A stretch of DNA of 19,607 bases from Syntrophaceae bacterium UBA1163 (lineage in GTDB: Bacteria > Desulfobacterota > BSN033 > UBA1163). A program made the position numbers and the translations under genes. Positions 7,765-14,513 of the stretch are shown here, one piece after another. The first letter of the stretch is position 1. Each line of letters begins with the position of its first letter. Below the pieces are notes generated by a model. It worked only from the letters and a program-made list of their open reading frames with translations, made no database searches and was not told where the DNA came from. The stretch lies in NCBI GenBank assembly GCA_002311635.1, contig DBZJ01000177.1, forward strand, positions 428-20,034, written 5' to 3'.

Positions 7765-8694
7765 ATGAGGAATAGAAACCTCTACCATTGGGTTGGAATT
7801 GCCGTCGGGGTCCTGGCCGTTCTTTTCCCTCACATTTTACCCAGATTTCAGTTGCGCATGGTGACGGAAATAGTCATCGTGGCCCTCCTTGCCATGACTT
7901 GGAAGATGATGTTGAATGAGGCGGGCTTGTTCTCGTTTGGCCACGCCGTTTACTTCGGGCTGGGAGCCTACGCCTCGGTTTTAGGCTGGTTACACGTTAA
8001 GGGTCTCTCCTTGATGAGCGGAATTCTTCTGGGAGGATTCGCGGCTGCGCTCATCGGGTTTATTTTAAGCGCTTTTTTAGTGAGAATGAGCGGAACCTAT
8101 TATGCCCTGCTTACCCTGGCCTTCAACCAGCTTATCTGGGCGATTGTGTGGAAATGGCGTGCCGTCACAGGAGGGGATGATGGACTTGGCAAGTTCCCCA
8201 AGCCAGATCTGTTAGGAATTTCCATGAGAGACCCGGCGAACTATTATTATCTTTCACTGGCAATCGTCGCCGCCTGTATGTTCCTCTGCTGGTATTTTAC
8301 CAAGACTCCGCTGGGAAGCGTGGTGAAGAGTATCAAATCGAATGAAGAGCGGGCAAAATTTATCGGTTTCAATGTAGGAGTCTCCAAGGTCATCTTCTTA
8401 ACGATGTTGGCATTTTTTGCAGGTGTCTCAGGAGCCCTGTACGCCCAGTTTCAGGAATTCGTTGGCACGAGCAGCATCGATTTGGTGATGTCCACCAATG
8501 TAATCTTCATGGCCTTCATCGGAGGGGTCGGACACTTCTGGGGTCCATTACTGGGGTCTGGAACTTATGTTTATCTTTCCGAATACCTAAGCCGATACAC
8601 GGACCGCTGGGAATTGATCTTTGGCATTGTTGTCGTCATTCTCGTCCTCTTTGCGCCCCAAGGCATTTTGGGAATCGCCAGGAAGAAAACGTAA
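7765..8694 (+). CDS. livM: Branched-chain amino acid-type ABC permease, LivM family
   Basis: From the ATG at 7765 the protein has 309 residues and many membrane spans. It has the LivM signatures GLFSFGHAVYFGLGAYA (about 53-69), the coupling loop with SIKSNEERAKFIGFNV, and the C-terminal GGVGHFWGPLLGS. It pairs with LivH. An in-frame TTG at 7738 would add nine residues and overlap livH by 17 nt. The ATG, 10 nt after the livH stop and preceded by AGAGAG, looks more natural. Confidence 0.92.
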   Translation: MRNRNLYHWVGIAVGVLAVLFPHILPRFQLRMVTEIVIVALLAMTWKMMLNEAGLFSFGHAVYFGLGAYASVLGWLHVKGLSLMSGILLGGFAAALIGFILSAFLVRMSGTYYALLTLAFNQLIWAIVWKWRAVTGGDDGLGKFPKPDLLGISMRDPANYYYLSLAIVAACMFLCWYFTKTPLGSVVKSIKSNEERAKFIGFNVGVSKVIFLTMLAFFAGVSGALYAQFQEFVGTSSIDLVMSTNVIFMAFIGGVGHFWGPLLGSGTYVYLSEYLSRYTDRWELIFGIVVVILVLFAPQGILGIARKKT

Positions 8695-8705
8695 GGGAAT
8701 CGGAG

Positions 8706-9476
8706 ATGGCGGAGTGGGTCGAAAAAACAAAAAACATCCTGGAACTACAGGGAATATACAAGGACTTTGAGGGTCTGCAGGTCCTGTTTGATGTTAATCT
8801 GGGGGTTCAAGAGGGGGAGCGTCATGCTATCATCGGCCCGAACGGGGCAGGCAAGAGCACGCTTTTTAACCTGATCACCGGAAAATATCGTCCCAGTAGA
8901 GGAAGAATATTTTTGAAAGACGAGACCGTTACCGGAGTCAATCCTTTCAAACTTAACCGTATGGGAATGGCTCGCTCCTTCCAGATTACGAATATTTTCC
9001 GGACGATGACCGTCTTCGAGAATGTGCGAAATGCCATTCTCTCCAAAAACAAGATTCGCTATAACATGTTTTCCAGACTATCCGGGATGGATGAAATCAA
9101 TAGACAAACGGAGAAGGTGCTTCACGAGATCGGCCTTCTGGAACGAAAAGATAATATTGCGGGTGAGCTCTCCTACGGTCAGCAGAGGGCCCTGGAGATT
9201 GGCCTGACGATCGCCACCAATCCAGAGCTCATCCTTCTGGATGAGCCTACGGCCGGTATGTCCTCGGAGGAGACTCGGGAAGCGGTGAAGCTAATCCAGC
9301 GGGTCACGGAAGGAAAGACTTTAATCATCGTTGAACATGACATGGAAGTGGTCTTCAGTATTGCCGACCGCGTTTCGGTTCTCTATTACGGCAAAGTTTT
9401 AGCCTGTGGGCTTCCCGGGGAAATTCGAAATGACCAGAGGGTGAAAGACGCATACCTGGGCGAGGAGAGGAAGTAG
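8706..9476 (+). CDS. livG: HAAT-type ABC transporter ATP-binding protein LivG
   Basis: The 256-residue ATPase has Walker A GPNGAGKST (44-52), the LivG-typical Q-loop region SFQITNIF (91-98), signature LSYGQQ (155-160), Walker B LILLDEP (175-181) and H-loop IVEHDMEVV with His211. One copy pairs with LivF to drive the LivHM channel from the cytoplasmic side. It starts 11 nt after livM with an AAGGGAA ribosome binding site and ends 3 nt before livF, so the block is a tight operon. Confidence 0.95.
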   Translation: MAEWVEKTKNILELQGIYKDFEGLQVLFDVNLGVQEGERHAIIGPNGAGKSTLFNLITGKYRPSRGRIFLKDETVTGVNPFKLNRMGMARSFQITNIFRTMTVFENVRNAILSKNKIRYNMFSRLSGMDEINRQTEKVLHEIGLLERKDNIAGELSYGQQRALEIGLTIATNPELILLDEPTAGMSSEETREAVKLIQRVTEGKTLIIVEHDMEVVFSIADRVSVLYYGKVLACGLPGEIRNDQRVKDAYLGEERK

Positions 9477-9479
9477 CAG

Positions 9480-10187
9480 ATGTTACTGGAGCTCAAAGAG
9501 CTTCATACGTATTATGAGGAGAGTCACATTCTACAAGGGGTCTCATTAAATGTTGACCGAGGGGAAATCGTATGTCTCCTGGGCCGAAACGGGGTCGGGA
9601 AGAGTACGACTCTAAAATCTATCATCGGGCTGGTTGAACCTCGGTCCGGTCAAGTGGTTTTCAAGGGGCGAGACATTGTGGGAATGCCCCCCTATACCAT
9701 CGCCAAACTGGGGGTCGGATACGTTCCAGAGGAGCGAAGGATATTTCCGACCTTGACGGTGCGAGAAAATCTGCTCATGGGCATTAAACCGGGTCAAGAA
9801 GGCAACGGGGACAGATGGACAGTTGAAAAGGTCTACAAATACTTTCCGGCCTTGCAGGCCAGGGACAAGCAAAAAGGAGGTCACTTATCGGGTGGGGAAC
9901 AGCAAATGCTGACCATTGCCAGGACTATCATGGGAAACCCCGAGGTTCTCCTGATCGATGAGCCCACCGAGGGCCTTGCTCCCCTGATCGTGGAGACGGT
10001 GGAAGAGGTCATCAGGGATATTCACCAACACGGCACCCCTATCCTTCTGGTGGAGCAGAACATGCGAGTGGCCGTGCGTCTGGCTGGAAGGATCTATGTC
10101 ATTTCCAAAGGAACGATCGTTTTCCAAGGGACATGCGAGGAACTCAACGGGGCGCATGAAATACGCGAGAAGTATTTGGAAGTCTGA
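9480..10187 (+). CDS. livF: HAAT-type ABC transporter ATP-binding protein LivF
   Basis: The 235-residue ATPase has Walker A GRNGVGKST (35-43), the LivF mark VPEERRIFPTLTVRENL (82-98), signature LSGGEQQ (136-142) and Walker B VLLIDEP (156-162). VEQN replaces the H-loop histidine with Gln, as is usual for LivF. Its ribosome binding site (GAGAGGAAG) lies inside the end of livG. It completes the four membrane and ATPase components. Confidence 0.95.
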   Translation: MLLELKELHTYYEESHILQGVSLNVDRGEIVCLLGRNGVGKSTTLKSIIGLVEPRSGQVVFKGRDIVGMPPYTIAKLGVGYVPEERRIFPTLTVRENLLMGIKPGQEGNGDRWTVEKVYKYFPALQARDKQKGGHLSGGEQQMLTIARTIMGNPEVLLIDEPTEGLAPLIVETVEEVIRDIHQHGTPILLVEQNMRVAVRLAGRIYVISKGTIVFQGTCEELNGAHEIREKYLEV

Positions 10188-10221
10188 GCCGTAAGACATG
10201 GACCTTAGTAGCTGAACCAAA

Positions 10222-10262
10222 GAAAGGAGGTGAAATTAAGCCTTTTCATAATAACGGCCGTT
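10222..10262 (+). other. Orphan strong Shine-Dalgarno and small palindrome upstream of the binding-protein gene
   Basis: AAAGGAGGTGA (about 10223-10233) is as good a ribosome binding sequence as any in the window, but no ATG or well-spaced GTG/TTG follows it. A GTG inside it opens only a short frame. AACGGCCGTT, a 10-bp perfect palindrome, lies at 10253-10262. Possible explanations are a decayed small gene, a standby ribosome site or chance. Confidence 0.3.
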
Positions 10263-10320
10263 TCGTTGAGTAAAGCTGAATGAACGGGCAGAAAGGCGCA
10301 ATTTTTATCATTCACTTTTT

Positions 10321-10348
10321 AGGGAAGGGTGCAAACAACCTATTCCCT
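10321..10348 (+). promoter_or_regulatory. Stem-loop ahead of the binding-protein gene
   Basis: AGGGAA (10321-10326) pairs with TTCCCT (10343-10348), and GGT (10328-10330) pairs inside with ACC (10338-10340) around a 7-nt loop. It lies about 14 nt ahead of the AAAGGAGAGGAG ribosome binding site at 10362. It could block 5' decay or mark a processed mRNA end. No T-run follows, so it is not an obvious terminator. Confidence 0.45.
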
Positions 10349-10376
10349 CAGGATAAAAACGAAAGGAGAGGAGAAA

Positions 10377-11612
10377 ATGATGTTGCTAAAATGGAAAGGT
10401 TTGATGGGTCTCATTTTCTTGGTTATGATTTTTGTCGTCGGTCAAGCTTTAGCTGCCGATACGGTGAACATCGTCATCCTGGATCCACTCTCCGGTACTA
10501 TGAAAGACGTTGGGGACCGCACGGTCTGGGGAGTACAATTTGCCGTTGACGAGACCAATGCGGCAGGGGGGCTTCTCGGGAAGCAGATTAAGCTGATACC
10601 CGAAGACAGCCAGATGAAAGCGGACGTGGCCGCGCGAAAAGCCATCAGGGCGATTATGGAAGATAAGGCCCAATTTATCATGCATCTTACCTCCACGGCT
10701 GTGGCTCAGGCGTTGATGGATGTGGCGGAGAAGAACAAAGTGATCTATACAATGCTTGGAGCCGAGTCGGACTTCCTTACTGGCAAGAATTTCAGTAAGT
10801 ATTCCTTCCGCACCTGCTTCACCACTGGTAACCGGGCTCGTGCTTACACAGAATTCTTCAAGACCAAGCCCTGGCGAAAATTTTACCTCATGAATCAGGA
10901 TTATGCCTTTGGCCATGCCGTGGCTGATGATTTCAAAAAGGTGATCACCAAGGAGATTCCGGGCGTGAAAATTGTGGGAGAAGATTATGCTCCTATCGGC
11001 AACAAGGATTTTGGCCCTTACATTTCCAAGATCCTGGCCAGCGGGGCAGAGATCGTTTTCACGGGAAACTATGGTGCAGACGTGCAAAACCTGATTGTGC
11101 AGGGGGCTCAGATGGGGATCAAGCTTCCGGTTCGCTACGCCACTTACTTCCTGGATGACGACGTGCAGCTCCCCCAAACTGGCCAGGCGGCGGTAGGAAG
11201 TTTTGTGAACAGCACGTACCTGCCGACGATCAATACTTCGCAGAACAAAGCTTTCCTGGAACGATGGCACAAAAAGTTCAAAGATACAACCCACCCTTAT
11301 CCATGCGCGAACCTTGGGTATTCTTATAATGGCGCGATGTTTCTCTTCGAGGCGATCAAGAAAGCCAAATCCTTTGATGCCGAAGCAGTCATCAGGGCCT
11401 GGGAGGGGATGGAGTATAATAGTTTGGTTGGGAAGCAGATTATGCGAGCCTGCGACCATCAAATCATGATGCCAGGGCCCGTTGGCGAAATTCAGGCCAA
11501 GTCAACGATTTTTCCGTTCCCCTTCGCCGGGACGGCTGTAATGATCCCGATGGATAAAGTGGCCGTTCCACTCAGGGAGACTGGGAATCCCAGATGTACC
11601 GGCGGTATGTGA
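10377..11612 (+). CDS. HAAT-type periplasmic substrate-binding protein (LivK/Peripla_BP_6 class)
   Basis: From the ATG at 10377 the protein has 411 residues. A Sec signal peptide (charged MLLKWKG, a hydrophobic core, ALA at 24-26) is followed by a type I periplasmic binding fold. It has PLSGTMKDVGDRTVWGVQFA and NAAGGLLGKQIKLIPEDSQ early in the mature part, and NQDYAFGHAVADDFKK around residues 180-195. It should capture the solute and deliver it to LivHM. The AAAGGAGAGGAG ribosome binding site is decisive for this start; an in-frame upstream ATG-like extension of 16 residues has no signal-peptide sense. Stem-loops lie on both sides of the gene. The ligand is unknown; the catabolic genes behind suggest a small hydroxy or keto acid or a derivative. 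Confidence 0.93.
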   Translation: MMLLKWKGLMGLIFLVMIFVVGQALAADTVNIVILDPLSGTMKDVGDRTVWGVQFAVDETNAAGGLLGKQIKLIPEDSQMKADVAARKAIRAIMEDKAQFIMHLTSTAVAQALMDVAEKNKVIYTMLGAESDFLTGKNFSKYSFRTCFTTGNRARAYTEFFKTKPWRKFYLMNQDYAFGHAVADDFKKVITKEIPGVKIVGEDYAPIGNKDFGPYISKILASGAEIVFTGNYGADVQNLIVQGAQMGIKLPVRYATYFLDDDVQLPQTGQAAVGSFVNSTYLPTINTSQNKAFLERWHKKFKDTTHPYPCANLGYSYNGAMFLFEAIKKAKSFDAEAVIRAWEGMEYNSLVGKQIMRACDHQIMMPGPVGEIQAKSTIFPFPFAGTAVMIPMDKVAVPLRETGNPRCTGGM

Positions 11613-11636
11613 TCAGAAGTAAATAGAGACAGATTC

Positions 11637-11675
11637 GGGAAGGGATGGCTGGCACCCGGCCTTCGATCCCTTTCT
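11637..11675 (+). promoter_or_regulatory. Stem-loop directly after the binding-protein gene
   Basis: AAGGGAT (11640-11646) pairs with ATCCCTT (11666-11672). G-T and G-C pairs extend the stem outward to 11637/11675, and an inner GGC/GCC pairing covers 11647-11661. It begins about 25 nt past the stop codon and lies before the next gene's ribosome binding site. Without a following T-run it resembles the intercistronic mRNA-stabilising hairpins found after binding-protein genes, or a partial terminator. Confidence 0.5.
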
Positions 11676-11702
11676 CTCGGATAAACCAGAAAGGAGACAT
11701 CT

Positions 11703-12608
11703 ATGACCCAGAAGATTAAGAAAGTGGCTGTGATCGGCACCGGCCTCTTGGGTACGCAGATATCCATGTTGTCGGCTTACGCGGGTTATAAGGTCAGCGT
11801 TTATGACACCATCGCCGGTGCCTTCGACGACACCTACAAGAAACTTTCCACGGATTTCAAGGCGAAAGGAATCAGTCCTTTTATCCCTTGGGAACATTGG
11901 GAGAAGTGTAAGGTGGCCATAAACTTTACGACTGATCTCGGCGATGCGCTTAAAGAGGTGGATTTGGTGGTCGAGGCGATCACGGAGGACCTGGAAGTAA
12001 AACGCAAAGTCTTCAAGCAATTGGGGGAGGCTGCGCCCGCTAAGGCAATCTTGGCATCGAATAGCTCTTCCCTCCCGGTATCAAGAATGGAACAAAGCAG
12101 CGGCAGACCAGAGCGGTGTATCAACACTCACTTTTATTATCCGCTGCAGGGCATGATCATGGTGGACCTTATGCCCGGTACGAAGACCCTACCCGAAGTG
12201 ATGGAAGCAGGTGAAGCATGGATTCGCTCGCTGCGATGTATTCCGTTGACGGTAAAAAAGGAAATCCTCGGCTTTTGTTTTAACAGCGTCTGGCGGGCGA
12301 TTAAAAAACAATGTCTCTATATGTGGGCCAATGATTTTGTAGATTTCCGTGACATTGATCGGGCCTGGCGCGTCTTCACGGGAATGAAGATGGGACCTTT
12401 CGCGCTGATGGATTCGGTTGGTTTGGATACGGTCTATAACATCGAAATGGTCTATTACAACGATTCGAAGGATCCGAAAGATAAGCCCCCTGAGGCATTG
12501 ATGGAGAAGATAAAGAAAGGTGAGTTGGGTGTGAAAAGCGGGAAGGGATTTTATATTTATCCAAATCCCGAGTTTCTCAAGCCTGACTTTTTAGATCCGA
12601 AGAAATAA
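11703..12608 (+). CDS. Divergent 3-hydroxyacyl-CoA dehydrogenase-like NAD-dependent oxidoreductase
   Basis: The 301-residue protein has the two-domain 3-hydroxyacyl-CoA dehydrogenase layout. A Rossmann fold with VIGTGLLG (GxGxxG at 12-17) is followed by DLVVEAITEDLEVKRKVF (87-104), SNSSSLP (119-125) and a helical C-terminal domain with MGPFALMDSVGLD (230-242) and KSGKGFYIYP (278-287). His143 fits the catalytic base. The usual partner Glu appears as Asp155, the HFFNP motif reads HFYYP, and GFVxNR reads GFCFNS, although Asn194 is kept. This suggests a substrate other than a standard acyl-CoA, perhaps a free 3-hydroxy acid as in carnitine-dehydrogenase-like relatives. It lies in the BKACE cluster with an AAAGGAG ribosome binding site. 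Confidence 0.85.
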   Translation: MTQKIKKVAVIGTGLLGTQISMLSAYAGYKVSVYDTIAGAFDDTYKKLSTDFKAKGISPFIPWEHWEKCKVAINFTTDLGDALKEVDLVVEAITEDLEVKRKVFKQLGEAAPAKAILASNSSSLPVSRMEQSSGRPERCINTHFYYPLQGMIMVDLMPGTKTLPEVMEAGEAWIRSLRCIPLTVKKEILGFCFNSVWRAIKKQCLYMWANDFVDFRDIDRAWRVFTGMKMGPFALMDSVGLDTVYNIEMVYYNDSKDPKDKPPEALMEKIKKGELGVKSGKGFYIYPNPEFLKPDFLDPKK

Positions 12609-12620
12609 GAGGTTCGTTTC

Positions 12621-12660
12621 GTCATTCCCGCCCCGTTACAAAAAACGGGGCAGGAATAAC
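12621..12660 (+). repeat. REP-like GTCATTCC inverted repeat between the dehydrogenase and BKACE genes
   Basis: GCCCCGTT (12630-12637) pairs with AACGGGGC (12644-12651). ATTCC (12624-12628) pairs with GGAAT (12653-12657), and GT pairs with AC at the ends, with two mismatches in all. The outer GTCATTCC resembles a widely seen class of dispersed bacterial palindromes. No T-run follows on the plus strand. As it lies inside a likely transcript it may affect mRNA decay or expression of the gene behind it. Confidence 0.55.
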
Positions 12661-12728
12661 AAGAATAATAGAGGCATAGGAGATTCTTGCTACAGGTGCC
12701 GATAGTAGAATGAAAGGAGCTAAACAAT

Positions 12729-13652
12729 ATGAAGGATAAAGTCATTATTACTGCAGCGATTACGGGAAGCATTCATACGCCAACCATGTCACCCCATCTT
12801 CCCATAACACCTAAAGAAATTGCCGACGAAGCGGTTCGGGCTTACGAAGCCGGGGCGGCCGTCTGTCACGTTCACGCCCGCGATCCCAAAACAGGTGCTC
12901 CCTCTTCTAACCTCAACCTTTTCAAAGAGATCATCACAAGCATCAAGAGCCGCTGCAATATGGTCATCTGCATTACCACCGGTGGCGACGGGAGGATGCC
13001 AGTCGCGGAGCGTGTAGCGCCCGTGACGGTCTATAAACCAGAGTTAGCTTCATTGAATGCTGGATCCATGAATTTTGCATTATTTCCATTGCTTTCCCGA
13101 TATAAAGAATGGAAATTTGAATGGGAAAAAGAGCGCTTGGCGACAAGCGAAGATTTCATTTTTCCCAACACATTTAAATCCATGAAAGAGTACTGCGCAG
13201 CATTCAACGAGGCTGGGACAAAGCCGGAGTTTGAAGCTTACGATGCGGGAATGGTGAATAACGTTGCTTTCGCGATTCAGGCCGGTTACGTAAAACAACC
13301 TGTTTATATTCAATTCGTCATGGGAGTTCTTGGGGGAATCACCCCCAGCCCGGAAAATCTGTTGTTCCTTGTCGACTATGCCCGCAAGCAGATCGGTAAT
13401 TTCATATTCTCGGTTTGCGTTGCAGGTCGCGCCCAGTTTCCAATATGCACGCAATCATTACTCATCGATGGAAACTGCCGGGTCGGGCTGGAAGACAACC
13501 TCTATTTGGAGAAAGGTGTGATGGCAAAAAGCAATGCTGAACAGGTGACGAAAATGGTTCGGATTGCCAAGGAGTTTGGCCTTGAACCGGTCACTCCCGA
13601 CGAAGCAAGGGGAATTCTTGGCCTGAAAGGGATAGACAAAGTAAACTACTAA
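12729..13652 (+). CDS. Beta-keto acid cleavage enzyme (BKACE, DUF849 family)
   Basis: The 307-residue TIM-barrel protein starts ITAAITGSIHTP, with the metal-binding HVHARD (His47, His49) and TTGGDGRMP (83-91). The conserved RVGLEDNLY segment carries Arg251, Glu255 and Asp256. These match the metal ligands and catalytic residues described for Kce, 3-keto-5-aminohexanoate cleavage enzyme. Family members condense a beta-keto acid with acetyl-CoA and split it to acetoacetate plus a new acyl-CoA. From memory, Kce has a Glu after ITGA that contacts the substrate amino group; here that place reads Ile-His, which argues against the lysine-fermentation substrate. The ribosome binding site is AAAGGAG. 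A dehydrogenase and an importer precede it, suggesting one catabolic pathway. Confidence 0.9.
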   Translation: MKDKVIITAAITGSIHTPTMSPHLPITPKEIADEAVRAYEAGAAVCHVHARDPKTGAPSSNLNLFKEIITSIKSRCNMVICITTGGDGRMPVAERVAPVTVYKPELASLNAGSMNFALFPLLSRYKEWKFEWEKERLATSEDFIFPNTFKSMKEYCAAFNEAGTKPEFEAYDAGMVNNVAFAIQAGYVKQPVYIQFVMGVLGGITPSPENLLFLVDYARKQIGNFIFSVCVAGRAQFPICTQSLLIDGNCRVGLEDNLYLEKGVMAKSNAEQVTKMVRIAKEFGLEPVTPDEARGILGLKGIDKVNY

Positions 13653-13667
13653 AATTAATTAACCAAT

Positions 13668-13705
13668 CGGTTCTTGTGCAAAAGAGCAGAAACCGGGTTG
13701 TTTTT
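13668..13705 (+). terminator. Possible Rho-independent terminator after BKACE
   Basis: CGGTT (13668-13672) pairs with AACCG (13691-13695). Further CT/AG and GC pairing with bulges leads to an AAAA loop, and GGTTGTTTTT follows. The stem is interrupted and the T-tract begins two bases late, so the call is weak. Its position at the end of the catabolic cluster is right. Confidence 0.35.
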
Positions 13706-13728
13706 GGTCCATGACCCCCATCCTCAGC

Positions 13729-13857
13729 TTAACGTAATTTGCCTAAGTTCTCTTCAATAAATTTCACGAATGTCCTGAAAGAGACGGGCTCTTCCATTTC
13801 AAACTTGACAAGCCTATCGGATTCATTTAGTTTTTGACAAATGGATCGCCGGCTCAT
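13729..13857 (-). CDS. Candidate 42-residue small protein antisense to the maf promoter
   Basis: An ATG at 13857 opens a 42-codon frame ending at TAA (13729-13731). Residues 13-42 look protein-like, with DRLVKFEMEEPVSFRTFVKF followed by IEENLGKLR. Codon choice resembles the neighbours, and GAGG sits five bases before the ATG. It overlaps the first 17 bases of maf head-to-head and fills most of the BKACE-maf spacer. It could be a real small gene, the remnant of a larger one, or chance. No family is recognised. Confidence 0.3.
   Translation of the reverse strand: MSRRSICQKLNESDRLVKFEMEEPVSFRTFVKFIEENLGKLR
13805..13833 (+). promoter_or_regulatory. Possible promoter for maf
   Basis: TTGACA (13805-13810) is followed after 17 bp by TAGTTT (13828-13833), a poor -10. 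Transcription would begin at about 13840-13841, on the first base of the maf ATG. That fits the absence of a ribosome binding site and would make the message leaderless. Confidence 0.3.
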
Positions 13858-14446
13858 CCTGGCCTCAAAGTCTCCCCGTCGATATGAATTGCTAAAACAA
13901 GTGGGCCTTGATTTCGAGGTGGTGCCAAGCAGGGTGATAGAGGATTTCGTTCGAACGGAATCCCCTCAAGATCATGTCATTCGATTGGCTGAAGCCAAAG
14001 CCGGGCAGGTGGGGAGTGAATATCCGAATCGCTGGGTGATTGCTGCGGATACCATTGTTTACATTGGGGGGTCCATTTTAGGCAAACCGCAGAACGGCGA
14101 AGAGGCCAGAGAAATGCTACATCGCTTAAGCGGTCAAGAACATTGGGTATTGACCGGGTTTTTTGTATGTCATTTGGAAAATGAGAAGAGTGATAAAGAG
14201 GCAGTCCAAACGGCGGTAAGAATAAAGCGTCTAACGACTGCCGAGATCGAATGGTATGTAAAGACGGGAGAGCCCTTTGATAAAGCGGGAGGATACGCCA
14301 TTCAAGGGATTGGCTCTTTTATGATCGAATCGATCCGCGGGTCCTATACCAACGTCGTCGGCCTCCCCCTCTGTGAGTTGATACAGATGCTGAGTCGATT
14401 AGGGGCCATAAGAATTTCGGAATGTGGAATGCGGATTGCGGATTGA
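13841..14446 (+). CDS. maf: Maf-family nucleoside triphosphate pyrophosphatase
   Basis: The 201-residue protein has the Maf signatures LILASKSPRR (5-14), the metal-binding AADTIV (68-73, Asp70), GKP (81-83), DKAGGYAIQG (147-156) and NVVGLPL (171-177). Maf proteins hydrolyse non-canonical or specific NTPs. The DTIV and YAIQG pattern resembles the dTTP/UTP-specific YhdE class, which is an inference. The start gives the standard Maf N-terminus but has no Shine-Dalgarno. The last dozen residues (IRISECGMRIAD) are encoded by a GCGGATT tandem repeat that belongs to the spacer, so the native C-terminus was probably shorter. It is followed by yggS. Confidence 0.92.
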   Translation: MDRRLILASKSPRRYELLKQVGLDFEVVPSRVIEDFVRTESPQDHVIRLAEAKAGQVGSEYPNRWVIAADTIVYIGGSILGKPQNGEEAREMLHRLSGQEHWVLTGFFVCHLENEKSDKEAVQTAVRIKRLTTAEIEWYVKTGEPFDKAGGYAIQGIGSFMIESIRGSYTNVVGLPLCELIQMLSRLGAIRISECGMRIAD

Positions 14447-14450
14447 GAGG
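14411..14450 (+). repeat. Degenerate GGAATGCGGATT repeat running through the maf 3' end
   Basis: The heptamer GCGGATT occurs twice in tandem (14431-14437 and 14438-14444), preceded by GGAATGTGGAAT. It is the same unit, in opposite sense, as the ATTCCGC repeats at 16474-16501. It covers the final codons and the stop of maf. Confidence 0.6.
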
Positions 14451-14513
14451 GAAAATCCTGATTCGTACTCCCTTGCTAAGGGCAAAGAGGGGTTGAGGGG
14501 ATCAAATAGATCT

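Noticed and set aside
10449..11462. A 337-codon minus-strand frame opposite the binding-protein gene
   Set aside because: It is fully antisense to a clear periplasmic binding protein with a signal peptide, and no family motif is visible.
11703..13652. Naming the two enzymes as L-carnitine dehydrogenase and dehydrocarnitine cleavage enzyme
   Set aside because: The reaction logic fits, but the sequence gives no carnitine-specific mark. A betainyl-CoA thioesterase is missing and the importer is HAAT-type rather than a BCCT or glycine-betaine system.
14424..14513. Upstream ATG extending yggS by 30 residues
   Set aside because: The added part is encoded by repeat-rich spacer overlapping maf, and the family starts near the ATG at 14514.
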